A DNA stretch of 64,000 nt from an uncultured Mesonia sp. (GTDB lineage Bacteria; Bacteroidota; Bacteroidia; Flavobacteriales; Flavobacteriaceae): NCBI GenBank assembly GCA_947494545.1, contig CANLVH010000004.1, positions 117,281 to 181,280 on the forward strand, in the 5' to 3' direction. Below, piece after piece: positions 1 through 7,981 of this stretch (positions are counted from its first letter, which is position 1; each line of letters begins with the position of its first letter). Position numbers and translations under genes: made by a program. The notes below the pieces were generated by a model that saw only the letters and a list, made by a program, of their open reading frames with translations, was not told the origin of the DNA and did not search any database.

Positions 1-2
1 AA

Positions 3-704
3 GGCGGTTATGACCCAGATAAAGAAAATGTAGGTTTTAATGAAGAAAAAGGAGAATATCAAATTGAAATTAAAGGTTTAACAATGCCTGAAAGCGAAGA
101 CGCTAAACGTATCTGTAAAGAAGATTTAAATGAAGTAATTGCAGCATTCGCACAAGATAAAGATTCTATTGGTAGAGGTTTGTTTGATGAAGAATTAATA
201 CCTCAAGAATTAACACAAGTTCGTTTAGGGAAAATAATAAAAGAAAAGTACCCAGAAATTGATGATGAAGATATTGAGGCGATTAGACAACATGCGATAG
301 CAGCTTTAAATCTTACGCAAATGGCTAAAAAAACTGCTAATAATGAAGATAATGAAAATGGGAAAGCCAATACAGCTTTAATTGATGGTATAAGAAAATT
401 TACGATGGATGTTAGAGATTTGGATGTTGACTGGATAGATAGTATAAATCCGTTTAGTGAAGCATACTCAATCCTTTCGAAAGCAATGACTGAAAATAGT
501 TTAAAAGCAATGGCAGAAGTTATTTCAGGTAAGAAACCAAATATAAACATAGAGGAAGCTAGAGAATTGGCTAAACGTGCATTGAAATTTAAAAATGAAA
601 GAGGTAGATTACCAGATATAAAATCGGCAGACCCTTGGGAGCAACGTATGGCACAAGGTATTGCATATTTGGCTAGAAAAAAATCAGAAGAACAGAATGG
701 CTAA
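3..704 (+). CDS. C-terminal part of a helicase-like protein (truncated by window edge)
   Basis: An open frame runs from the first complete codon of the window to the TAA at 702-704, giving 233 residues with no upstream stop, so this is the 3' end of a longer gene; the ATG at 84 is internal. The visible part is acidic and helical, with no Walker motifs. Near the end (about residues 195-225) it has the pattern KNERGRLPDIKSADPWEQRM, which resembles helicase-associated (HA) repeats of large DEAD/DEAH helicases (R-x-P, then WE, then a basic helix). I therefore call it helicase-like by inference; the ATPase core would lie left of the window. It overlaps the next gene by 8 bp and is probably co-translated with it. 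An alternative is the C-terminus of a restriction-type translocase. Confidence 0.5.
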   Translation, partial: GGYDPDKENVGFNEEKGEYQIEIKGLTMPESEDAKRICKEDLNEVIAAFAQDKDSIGRGLFDEELIPQELTQVRLGKIIKEKYPEIDDEDIEAIRQHAIAALNLTQMAKKTANNEDNENGKANTALIDGIRKFTMDVRDLDVDWIDSINPFSEAYSILSKAMTENSLKAMAEVISGKKPNINIEEARELAKRALKFKNERGRLPDIKSADPWEQRMAQGIAYLARKKSEEQNG

Positions 705-1905
705 AAAAGATAAATTTACAGCAGAAGACGATGAGCTATTAGCAGCTTTAGGTGTAGAAGTAGAAGAAAAAAAGAAAACTACATTTACAGCTTTAGAAGA
801 GCGCGTTATTGCAGGTTTTGAAGAAATTCAAAAATTTGTAGAGGAGCAAAAACGACTGCCACTTCACGGCGAGGCAAATGATATTTTTGAAAGATTATAT
901 GCAGTTAGATTAGAAAAAATTAAAGAGAGGCAAGAGTTTGTAGATTTACTCAAAGAGTTTGATTATCATAACATATTATCTGGTGTAATAAACAATACAG
1001 TTGATATTGATGATAATATTAATGATGATGAATTATTAAACCTATTAGGTGTCGAGGATGAAGAAAATTCAATAACAAATCTTAAACACGTTAAATCAAG
1101 AGCAGAAAAAAGAGCTGCAGAAGAATTTGCGAATAGAACTACTTGTGAAGATTTCGAGAAATTTAAACCGTTATTTGAAAAGACGAAAAAAGAAATAGAA
1201 AATGGTTTTAGAGAAACTGTACGATTTAGAAAAGATTCAGGGTTTACAAAAACATTAATTCAAGAAAAGCTTTTTGTAATTATCAGAGGGCAAATGGCTT
1301 ACATCGCAGAAAAAGGAGAAATATTTAAAGCACCAAATGGAGAGGAAGATGCGCGTTTAAGAGTTATTTATGATAATGGTACAGAGAATAATTTGTTACA
1401 ACGTTCACTTATTAGAGCAATGTATAAAGATGAAACAAGTCGTTTTGTAACTTCCCCAGATTCGGGGCCATTATTTTCTGGTGAGTTAGATAATGATGAT
1501 TTAGAAAGCGGGACTATTTATGTGCTCAGATCAAACTCAAAAAACCCTGTAATCATTGAGAACAGAGAAATTTTTCATAAGATCGGTGTAACTGGGAATG
1601 ATATTAAAAAGCGAATACAAAATGCAAAGAATGATCCTACTTTTTTAATGGCTGATGTCGAAGTAGTGGCAACCTATAAACTGGCTAATATTAAGCGACA
1701 TAAATTGGAAAACTTGATACAGTCATTCTTTAAGAATACCAAGCTTGATTTTGGTATAAAAGACCGCTTTGGGAAACCCGTTAACCCCAAAGAGTGGTTT
1801 TTAGTTCCAATATTTATAATTGATGAAGTTGTAGAAAAAATAAAAGATGGAACAATTGAAGATTATTATTATGATGTTAAATCAGCTAGTTTAAAAAGGT
1901 ATTGA
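697..1905 (+). CDS. GIY-YIG nuclease-domain protein (T5orf172/MUG113-like)
   Basis: 402 aa from the ATG at 697, which overlaps the upstream stop by 8 bp; the longer frame from 661 only adds residues lying inside the upstream gene. The C-terminal domain (about residues 270-390) has the GIY-YIG layout: GTIYVLRS, then HKIGVTG, then DIKKRI with the expected catalytic Arg, then RHKLENLIQSFF with the expected metal-binding Glu. This matches the T5orf172-type branch. The N-terminal 270 residues are charged and helical and contain EEQKRLPLHGEANDIFERL, resembling the HA-like motif at the end of the upstream gene, so the two proteins may share a recognition module. Role inferred: DNA cleavage subunit working with the helicase-like partner in a defence or mobile-element setting. 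Confidence 0.75.
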   Translation: MAKKDKFTAEDDELLAALGVEVEEKKKTTFTALEERVIAGFEEIQKFVEEQKRLPLHGEANDIFERLYAVRLEKIKERQEFVDLLKEFDYHNILSGVINNTVDIDDNINDDELLNLLGVEDEENSITNLKHVKSRAEKRAAEEFANRTTCEDFEKFKPLFEKTKKEIENGFRETVRFRKDSGFTKTLIQEKLFVIIRGQMAYIAEKGEIFKAPNGEEDARLRVIYDNGTENNLLQRSLIRAMYKDETSRFVTSPDSGPLFSGELDNDDLESGTIYVLRSNSKNPVIIENREIFHKIGVTGNDIKKRIQNAKNDPTFLMADVEVVATYKLANIKRHKLENLIQSFFKNTKLDFGIKDRFGKPVNPKEWFLVPIFIIDEVVEKIKDGTIEDYYYDVKSASLKRY

Positions 1906-1930
1906 GAATTATTAAGATATAGCACAACGC

Positions 1931-2758
1931 TTGATTTTAGAGAGTATACATACAAATTCAATACTAAGAGAGTTACGTACCGAAGGACATAGTCCTTTAT
2001 TGATATTAGGTAGTGATTATGAAATGTATGTAGCAAAAAACGACAAAGGTAAAGAGCCTCCATTTGCTCTAATAAGTGAATGTTTAGCTGCATATTGTTT
2101 AAATCATTGGGAAGTTGCAACACCAACAGTAAAATTAATTAACGTTGCCAAGGAGTTAATAACAATACAAAATAATCTATCTATTAATCACAAACCTTAT
2201 TATTATGATATGCTTTGTTTTGGCTCAAAATTTGTTAAAAATTCTATCGATGTAAATGCCCTATTTGTCACAGACAAAAAGAAAGCATATAATAAAATAC
2301 TCAATCCATTAGATGTTTTTCATATAACATTATTTGATACTTGGGTAGAAAATGACGACAGAAAGCCAACTAATTATAATCTCATTTTAGAACCAAATGT
2401 TAATAAGTTTAGAGTCTTGCCAATAGATAATGCATTTATTTTTAGCACAATGTCTTACCAAGACTTAAACCCAGAAAATGGGGTTGGTGTTAGTGTAAAC
2501 GACCATTTGTTAGTCTCAGAATTAGGTAGCCTAATAAAGAAGAATACAGTCGTAGATGATGATTTTATCAACAATGAAAAAGATTATTTCTATCTTTGCC
2601 TTGAACGATGCGAAAAAGGTTTTGATAGTTTTATGAATCAAGTAGCTGGTTTTTATACCATTAATGAAGATAAGATTGCGAACTTAAAATCGTTTCTATT
2701 CAACGAAGAAAGGAATACTAAAGTCTTTGATGAATACGTTTATAGATTAAAGCAATGA
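1931..2758 (+). CDS. HipA-like kinase family protein
   Basis: 275 aa. The frame is closed upstream by TAA at 1913-1915 and holds no ATG before residue 32, so the TTG at 1931 is the likely start (MILESIHTNSILRELRTEGHSP). The N-terminal part, REL..EGHSPLLILGSD.EMYVAKNDKG, fits the nucleotide-binding region of the small HipA-like kinase family. Around residues 138-152, FDTWVENDDRKPTNYNLIL matches the catalytic-loop pattern (D..R....N.N), and RVLPIDNAF near residue 165 is the metal-binding Asp region. It is far shorter than HipA of the HipBA toxin system and has no HipB-like neighbour. It is followed with a 4-bp ATGA overlap by a 30-codon ORF and then a DUF3037-like gene. Target unknown. Confidence 0.72.
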   Translation: MILESIHTNSILRELRTEGHSPLLILGSDYEMYVAKNDKGKEPPFALISECLAAYCLNHWEVATPTVKLINVAKELITIQNNLSINHKPYYYDMLCFGSKFVKNSIDVNALFVTDKKKAYNKILNPLDVFHITLFDTWVENDDRKPTNYNLILEPNVNKFRVLPIDNAFIFSTMSYQDLNPENGVGVSVNDHLLVSELGSLIKKNTVVDDDFINNEKDYFYLCLERCEKGFDSFMNQVAGFYTINEDKIANLKSFLFNEERNTKVFDEYVYRLKQ

Positions 2759-2847
2759 ATATTAATGATAGAGTTTTAATCAAAAATGTAAAAGGTTTTG
2801 TTAATGTTACAATTCGTCTTTTAAGTTCAATAGCAAACAACAAATGA
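2755..2847 (+). CDS. Candidate 30-aa micro-protein coupled between kinase and DUF3037-like gene
   Basis: A 30-codon ORF (begins MNINDRVLIKNVKGF, ends SIANNK) fills exactly the gap between the HipA-like kinase and the next gene. Its ATG overlaps the kinase stop as ATGA at 2755-2758, and its TGA overlaps the next ATG as ATGA at 2844-2847. Two perfect 4-bp stop/start overlaps in a row argue that ribosomes pass through it and that it is translated, or at least that it is a coupling leader. The peptide is basic and mildly hydrophobic with no recognisable domain. It could be a genuine small subunit, a remnant of a larger protein, or only a translational bridge. Confidence 0.45.
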   Translation: MNINDRVLIKNVKGFVNVTIRLLSSIANNK

Positions 2848-3701
2848 AAAGTTTTTATTCCATATTAAAGTTGTCACCCAACATTGCAACAGAAGATTCT
2901 GTAGCAATAGGTATGCTTTTGTTCGATGGTGAAAAGTTTCGTTACTTTTTTTCCGATAAGAAAAAGAGATTAGCTAATAAGCTACTGGATGATAAGAGTG
3001 TAAACGTAAACTTCATTGTCAATCAAATCATTGATAAATGTAATACCATAAATTTTGATAATGAAGAATTAAAGCTGTTTTACAAATTCGATAAACTTTC
3101 TGAAATATCTTATTTTGATTATTTAAGTAATTATTCTAATGGTTTAATTCAGTTTTCTAACCCAAAGCCATTATACGAAGAAATGAATGATATGGCGTTT
3201 GAAAGGCTAATCAATTTCTTATTTAATGAGTCACTTCATAAGTATCCTAAAGTAGATGATAGTTTTCATTTACAACGCTCAATGGAATTAATAGAAAGAA
3301 ATCTAATTAATAGAGTTGATAAAAGGATACATACGCATTATAAATTTAAACCAGAGAGATTTCCTTCTATCTATTTCTCTTATGAAATGGATTGTATAGG
3401 ATTAAACGGTTCTTTGATTGGTGCTAAATCATTACCTTTTGATAAATCAGCGCAAAGTTTAGATAAAGATATAAGTCATTATTTTACTTTAATTTCTTCA
3501 TTATCAAGTAAGTTTAATAAGTCTTTGAATGATAACAATTTCTACTTAATTTCTGAAGAACCAGAAAAAATCGGGAGTAAAGAACATAGACTTTGGGAAT
3601 CTGTACGCTACAATGAATTAATTAACGTTATTCATCCTGAAGAATCTAATAAAGTTGCTGATCAGATTTTAGAAAAAAAAGCTGCTAAATTTCTTGATTA
3701 G
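2844..3701 (+). CDS. DUF3037-like protein, partner of the HipA-like kinase
   Basis: 285 aa, no signal peptide or membrane segment. The N-terminus, FYSILKLSPNIATEDSVAIGMLLFDGEKFRYFFS, fits the start of DUF3037-type proteins (a YSI.ry.P....EsvnIGv.lfd pattern), and that family is commonly found beside short HipA-like kinases; the assignment rests on this pattern plus neighbourhood. The rest is helical with no catalytic motif I can identify. It follows the 30-codon ORF with a 4-bp overlap and closes the cassette. It may act as regulator, substrate or antitoxin-like partner of the kinase; the sequence does not decide this. Confidence 0.5.
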   Translation: MKSFYSILKLSPNIATEDSVAIGMLLFDGEKFRYFFSDKKKRLANKLLDDKSVNVNFIVNQIIDKCNTINFDNEELKLFYKFDKLSEISYFDYLSNYSNGLIQFSNPKPLYEEMNDMAFERLINFLFNESLHKYPKVDDSFHLQRSMELIERNLINRVDKRIHTHYKFKPERFPSIYFSYEMDCIGLNGSLIGAKSLPFDKSAQSLDKDISHYFTLISSLSSKFNKSLNDNNFYLISEEPEKIGSKEHRLWESVRYNELINVIHPEESNKVADQILEKKAAKFLD

Positions 3702-4215
3702 ATAGAATAAATTTAATCATTTAATTTTAAATACCCTTAACATGGATTCACATAGCGTGTAAAATCCCCTATGTAAAAGTTATAGCTAAATATGATATAA
3801 AATACACGTTATATAAAATTAAGAGCGTAATTACCTAAGACCATAAAACCGACTGCTGTATCATCGCTACCTAGCTTGGAAAGCACATAAATATTTTCCA
3901 ATCATTTTTGAGTTATGTAAGAATATAATTAGGAGGGGGCCGGCCTATCGAAAAAAGGATTAAAAATCAAGGTGGCAGCGAAGGGAAAAAGATAAAAAGC
4001 TGTTTGACCGTAGGGAGTTCTTTTTATCTGTGGGGGAGGGCAGCGTAGTATTTTTTTATGCTTTTCTCGTCAGCCTAGACTTTTGCTTCTTTTCGGCAAT
4101 GGAAAAGAAGGGGGTGATCTTTATTAAAGTTGAAAAGATTTCTCCTTTAGTCGAAATGATAATGTAAACTAAACCACTTCTCGATACAATTTCACCCTTG
4201 CTATCGCTTTGCTAA
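3702..4215. repeat. Gene-free relic DNA with two inverted repeats
   Basis: No convincing gene in 514 bp. Two clean inverted repeats stand out. One is AGATAAAAAG at 3990-3999 against CTTTTTATCT at 4020-4029 (10-bp perfect arms, 20-nt loop). The other is CTTCTTTT at 4086-4093 against AAAAGAAG at 4103-4110. The stretch also has a GC-rich island (GGAGGGGGCCGGCC near 3932-3945) unlike its surroundings. Together with the broken SprB-repeat fragment just downstream, this looks like the scarred edge of an inserted segment. I see no tRNA, direct-repeat attachment site or transposase. Confidence 0.4.
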
Positions 4216-4494
4216 AATCACGCTACGACCTCGATTACAGTAACCGGGCCTACTGCGCTTTCAACTTCTATTGTGGTAACAGATGTTTCTTGTAACGACG
4301 CTACAGATGGAACGATAGATGTAACGCTAACCGGCGGCACGGCTTGCACACTTTTGATTTTTTTGAATCTTATCTGTAATAACGCTTATTTTAGATTTCC
4401 TATGCCTTTAAGATTCATATTAGCAGTAGATATTGCCCAAGTTTTATATTTTATATGTGATAATAGTGGAGGATTCTTCCGCAGCATAAACTAA
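4216..4494 (+). pseudogene. Relic of a SprB-repeat adhesin gene
   Basis: An open frame from the stop at 4213 reads TSITVTGPTALSTSIVVTD followed by VSCNDATDGTIDVTLTGGTA (from about 4228 to 4345). This is an almost complete SprB-type repeat, as found in giant gliding-motility adhesins of Bacteroidota (TVTGP..L, VSCNG..DGTI.VT..GGTA, normally continuing PYTYSW). Here the match stops at GGTA and is replaced by CTLLIFLNL and unrelated hydrophobic residues up to the TAA at 4492-4494. There is no signal peptide and no upstream or downstream repeat. It is best read as a fragment left by deletion or rearrangement, not an active 73-aa gene. Confidence 0.6.
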
Positions 4495-4526
4495 AAAACC
4501 GGATCTTTTTTGACCCGGTTTTTTTT
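4493..4526. terminator. Intrinsic terminator, usable from both strands
   Basis: AAAAAACCGG at 4493-4502 pairs with CCGGTTTTTT at 4515-4524, the stem continuing with TC/GA around a six-T loop. A-run and T-run flank the stem, so it can stop transcripts from the relic region on + and from the SYLF gene on -. Confidence 0.7.
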
Positions 4527-4551
4527 ATCATCTGTTATAGGTGACAATTAT

Positions 4552-5118
4552 TTATTTTGACCTATAATCAAATTCTTGACCGCCAACAGAAATACCTACC
4601 ATAGCTCCGGCTTTAGGCATAATTGCTACTCCGGCTCCATTTTCAAAAGGTATGGCTTTTCCCGCGCCTTTGTCCCAAATTACTGCAGAAGCGCTGCCGC
4701 CAAATTCAAAGTTTCCTTTTTTAAAGCTGTCCAAAGCTTGTTCGGTTTTGAAAACAATAAGCTCTCTAAAGGCTTTTCCGCCAATTTGAAAACCAATATC
4801 AATTTGTCTAAGCTCGGCAAATCCTACTATTTGGTTATTTTCGTATACTACGCCGTTTCCTGCTGCCCCGCCAAGTACCCAGGCTCCTTTTCCTACATTA
4901 GGAAAAATAACATATCCTGCTGCGTCAGACAGCAAATTTTCTAATTCTGAATTAGCATTTTTAAAGGCAGTCAAAGCATCATCCGCATCAGACTTAATCA
5001 CTTCTCGTTTCTCCATATCCATTACTCTATCTTGGTCCTGTGCTGTAACCTGCCCGGAGACAAAGAGCAACATTACCACGATGATAGCGCTGTACATTTT
5101 GTAAGAAATTCGTTTCAT
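4552..5118 (-). CDS. SYLF-domain (YSC84/DUF500-type) lipid-binding protein, exported
   Basis: 188 aa with a signal peptide (about residues 1-27, ending VTAQ), so periplasmic or outer-membrane facing. Residues about 50-185 carry the SYLF signature: a helical region ending NLLSDAAGYVIFPNVGKGAWVLGGAAGNG, then GFAELRQIDIGFQIGGKAFRELIVF, and the glycine-rich end GAGVAIMPKAGAMVGISVGGQ. In other organisms SYLF domains bind phosphoinositides or membranes; the bacterial role is uncertain. It stands alone, convergent with the relic region and separated by the terminator at 4493-4526. Confidence 0.82.
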   Translation of the reverse strand: MKRISYKMYSAIIVVMLLFVSGQVTAQDQDRVMDMEKREVIKSDADDALTAFKNANSELENLLSDAAGYVIFPNVGKGAWVLGGAAGNGVVYENNQIVGFAELRQIDIGFQIGGKAFRELIVFKTEQALDSFKKGNFEFGGSASAVIWDKGAGKAIPFENGAGVAIMPKAGAMVGISVGGQEFDYRSK

Positions 5119-5379
5119 AACAATATATTTTTTTAGGTTGTAGTTCTAAATTACACATTAAGTGGTGTTTAGAGTGTTAATGTCTCGTTATTTTACGAAA
5201 CCTTAAGGTTTAGTGTTTAGTTATGCAGTTTTTCAAAAAAAAGTCTGGTGAGTTTGGAAATTGGTAAAGGAGTAAAGACTATCTTTTATAGATGTGAGCA
5301 ATACCAATACTCGCGGAAATAAAATCGTATTTGAGTGAAAATAGTATTAAGCAATAAGCTCTTAAACCTTTTTTCGTGG

Positions 5380-6231
5380 TTATTTATTCATTTTTCTGGC
5401 AGGACGCAAAAAATCAAACTCATCGGTTTTAATAACGTAGCCAAGCCGTATCCTGCTGGTAAACTGTTTGTAATTTATTAAACTTTCTGCGTGTCCGGCA
5501 AACCACTCTAACATAAAATATTGGTTAGCGCTGTTAAACGGATTGTAAAATAACCTAGAACGCAAAGCTCCTTGCCAGTTCCACTCCAGGCCTTTTCTTG
5601 CCATTATTTCTAAACTTAGCTTTCGCGGAAGGAGCTCGCGTATATAAGTAATTTCGGCCAAGCCTATGAAATCTAGCAGATCTGGGTTGCCATCTTTATA
5701 TATAAATGGAAACCAAGCTTTGGCTTTTAAAATGCTTTTAGAGTTTAAAGCAGTGGCATATTGCAGATGTAAATTATTCCAACTTCTAGAGAAAATACTG
5801 TCTCGCCCGTTAGATTCATGTTCAAACATTAAAGAGGCCATACCTACCATCTTGTCGTGACGGTTAAAAATTGGTTTTCCTAAACCTATAGACGGATTAA
5901 AATTTATTTCTTCAAACGGACTAGAATTTTCGTAGATATTCCAAAAAGCTTTTTGGCTGTAAGTTACAAACAAGTAAGTATCCCAAGGTAAAGTATTACG
6001 GGTAATTAGCTGCTTAAAACTAATTTGATATTTTACATCTGCCGTGGTTTTATCAATACGTTTGTTGGTTGGCACGCCGGTAATAAAATAGTTGTCTTTA
6101 TGAATTGAGAAGCCGGGCATATTTTTGATATAAGCATCTACTTCTTCTCTATCTAATCTTTGGGCATTTAAAACATTACCTCCGGAAATTATTCCCAAAA
6201 AAGTAATAGATACTAAAACTAAATTTTTCAT
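5380..6231 (-). CDS. Outer membrane phospholipase A (OMPLA family)
   Basis: 283 aa from the ATG at 6231, chosen because a clean signal peptide follows (MKNLVLVSITFLGIISGGNVLNAQ); a longer frame adds 17 residues without signal character. The catalytic block HESNGRDSIFSRSWNN is present: H138, S140 and N152 have the same spacing as the His-Ser-Asn triad of E. coli OMPLA, including the SNGR and SRSWN neighbours. The rest is beta-rich with alternating aromatics, fitting a 12-strand barrel. Expected activity is calcium-dependent hydrolysis of phospholipid acyl chains in the outer membrane. Monocistronic. It carries a copy of the dispersed motif CTTTCGCGGAA at 5620-5630 inside the coding sequence. 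Confidence 0.88.
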   Translation of the reverse strand: MKNLVLVSITFLGIISGGNVLNAQRLDREEVDAYIKNMPGFSIHKDNYFITGVPTNKRIDKTTADVKYQISFKQLITRNTLPWDTYLFVTYSQKAFWNIYENSSPFEEINFNPSIGLGKPIFNRHDKMVGMASLMFEHESNGRDSIFSRSWNNLHLQYATALNSKSILKAKAWFPFIYKDGNPDLLDFIGLAEITYIRELLPRKLSLEIMARKGLEWNWQGALRSRLFYNPFNSANQYFMLEWFAGHAESLINYKQFTSRIRLGYVIKTDEFDFLRPARKMNK

Positions 6232-6282
6232 ATTATAAATTAAATGATTAGTTACCGTGTCTTTTCTGCATGATGCCTGCAA

Positions 6283-6706
6283 ATAATTAAAAGTATTTTA
6301 TAAAATAAAAAAAAACAGTAATTAAAAAAGGTTAAAGGTACTATTTCTAGAAAGAGAGTTATTATAATAGCTTACGTTTTTTATTCTCCCAATCGAGCGC
6401 CTTTTTGGTAAACGATATAAAAAACGTGATTAAAAAAATCTACTATTAGATAATAAAAAGAAATATTATCGCCATAAAAAAGAGAAACTAACTTTTTGAA
6501 TAAATACAACGTCTTAGATTTTGCCAGATTGCTTTACGGATAATATAAGTCCAAGACAAAAATAGTGGTAGAAACACTTCAAATTGTAAAGAGTAAACAC
6601 CACAGAACTTCTATCCAGAACAAAAATAAACCCCTGCATTTTTTATACAGAGGTTTTGATTGATTGCTAATAGAATTGTTATCTAAATAACAGTATTTAC
6701 CGTGTT
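6283..6706. other. Intergenic region between arsM and the phospholipase gene
   Basis: 424 bp, AT-rich, with no ORF I would defend. It holds the arsM terminator hairpin (6627-6656) and a near-copy of the dispersed decamer (CTTTACGGAT, 6532-6541). The promoter of the phospholipase gene should lie within about 6235-6330 on the - strand, but I do not see a full consensus. Confidence 0.5.
6627..6656 (-). terminator. Probable terminator of arsM
   Basis: AAACCCCTG at 6628-6636 pairs imperfectly with CAGAGGTTT at 6648-6656 around an AT-rich loop, about 50 bp downstream of the arsM stop on the - strand and followed there by a T-rich run. Confidence 0.5.
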
Positions 6707-7594
6707 TTAGCAACAATTTGTACTCGGAGAACAACAATCTGAACTCTCAATGTCAAAAAGATTTACTTTTTGCTTTTTATTTTTGGTACCGGGTTTTTCT
6801 GCATAAACGGTAATACTAAAAATTCCTGCTCCATCTTTATTAAAAGCTTCTACCGCTTCTTTAGAAAGGTATTTTTCAAGAATATCGTTAGGAATACTAA
6901 TAGGTTTTTCTTTTTGGATTGTAATGTTCTCAAAACCATTATTTTTAATAAGCTCTAAATATTCGGTTTTTTGAATTGCTCCTGCCACGCAACCTGCGTA
7001 CATTTCTGCGTCTTCTTGCAACGCGACAGGAAGCTCGCCAACAAGAACAATGTCTGAAATGCTAAAATGACCGCCGGGTTTTAAAGTGCGTTGTATTTCT
7101 GCAATCACTTTCTGTTTATTGGGTACCAAATTTAGCACGCAGTTGCTCACAATTACATCTGCAACATTGTCGTTTACCGGCATTGCATCAATATCGCCTT
7201 CCCGAAATTCTACATTATTATAATTCAGTTTTTCTGCGTTTTTACGCGCTTTTTCTATCATAATTGGGGTAAAATCAATTCCAATTACTTTGCCGGTATC
7301 TCCGGTTTCGTTTCTTGCTACAAAACAATCGTTTCCCGCTCCAGAACCCAAATCTATAACCGTGTCGCCTTTTTCTATTTTTGCATATTGGGTAGGCAAA
7401 CCGCAACCTAAACCTAAATCTGCTTCTTCTACATAACCATCGGTTTCAGAGTAATCGTCCATCATAATATTGTAAACTTTATTAGATGGTGTGGTGGCGC
7501 CACAACAAGAAGATGCATTTTCAGTCTTTTCTTGTTCGGCTATTTTTGCGTAGCGTTCTTTTACAATATCTTTTAATTCTTTTTCGTCTTTCAT
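6707..7594 (-). CDS. arsM: Arsenite S-adenosylmethionine methyltransferase
   Basis: 295 aa. SAM-binding motif I is DLGSGAGND (81-89), followed by GIDFTPIMIEKAR. The three cysteines that bind As(III) in ArsM enzymes are recognisable: C64 in LGLGCGLPT, C152 in VSNCVLNL and C202 in YAGCVAGA. Extra cysteine pairs occur at the N-terminus (SSCCG, 29-32) and at the extreme C-terminus (SDCC...NCC), as in many bacterial ArsM proteins, probably for metal delivery. It converts arsenite to methylated arsenicals in the cytoplasm. It lies 44 bp downstream of the ArsR-type regulator in one operon; no arsB, acr3 or arsC is seen in the window, so methylation may be the main local detoxification route. Confidence 0.93.
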   Translation of the reverse strand: MKDEKELKDIVKERYAKIAEQEKTENASSCCGATTPSNKVYNIMMDDYSETDGYVEEADLGLGCGLPTQYAKIEKGDTVIDLGSGAGNDCFVARNETGDTGKVIGIDFTPIMIEKARKNAEKLNYNNVEFREGDIDAMPVNDNVADVIVSNCVLNLVPNKQKVIAEIQRTLKPGGHFSISDIVLVGELPVALQEDAEMYAGCVAGAIQKTEYLELIKNNGFENITIQKEKPISIPNDILEKYLSKEAVEAFNKDGAGIFSITVYAEKPGTKNKKQKVNLFDIESSDCCSPSTNCC

Positions 7595-7638
7595 AATTAT
7601 AATTTAATGTTGTTTTTCAATTCTAAATAATAATAGAA

Positions 7639-7968
7639 CTAACAGCAATCCGGTTGCGGAATCTCTTTGTCTAAAAAGCTATGCATAATTTTTTGCATTG
7701 CAGTCCATTTTTCGGGATTTATGCAGTAGCAAACTCTTGTGCCTTCTACGCTTCCTTGTATTAAACCCAAATTTTTTAGTTCTTTAAGGTGTTGCGATAT
7801 AGTAGGTTGCGCCAATTTAATTTCGCTTACCAAATCTCCGCATACACAGGTTTTTATTTTGAACAAATGCTGCAAAATTGCTACTCTGGCCGGATGCCCA
7901 AAAGCTTTGGCAAATAAAGCAATCTCATTTTGTTGCTTTGTAAAAATTGTGGTTTTCGAAAGTCCCAT
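7639..7968 (-). CDS. arsR: ArsR/SmtB-family metalloregulator
   Basis: 109 aa winged-helix repressor. The metal site KTCVCGDLV (C41, C43) lies in the helix before the recognition helix, the classic arsenic-responsive ArsR pattern. The HTH follows (IKLAQPTISQHLKELKNLGLI). A final CC pair (108-109) adds possible third ligands. First gene of the arsR-arsM operon, with a near-perfect palindrome (7982-7999) 14 bp upstream of the start that is the likely autoregulatory operator. As(III) or Sb(III) would release it from DNA. Confidence 0.9.
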   Translation of the reverse strand: MGLSKTTIFTKQQNEIALFAKAFGHPARVAILQHLFKIKTCVCGDLVSEIKLAQPTISQHLKELKNLGLIQGSVEGTRVCYCINPEKWTAMQKIMHSFLDKEIPQPDCC

Positions 7969-7981
7969 TTTATTACTTATT

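Noticed and set aside
84..704. Gene starting at the ATG at 84
   Set aside because: The frame is open to the left edge with consistent protein-like sequence, so the ATG is internal to a truncated gene.
1931..3701. Classical HipBA toxin-antitoxin pair
   Set aside because: The kinase is too short and no HTH antitoxin is adjacent; the partner is DUF3037-like without a HTH.
4273..4494. Intact 73-aa protein starting with GTG
   Set aside because: Its N-terminal part is the second half of a SprB repeat that begins upstream of the supposed start; it reads as a decayed fragment.
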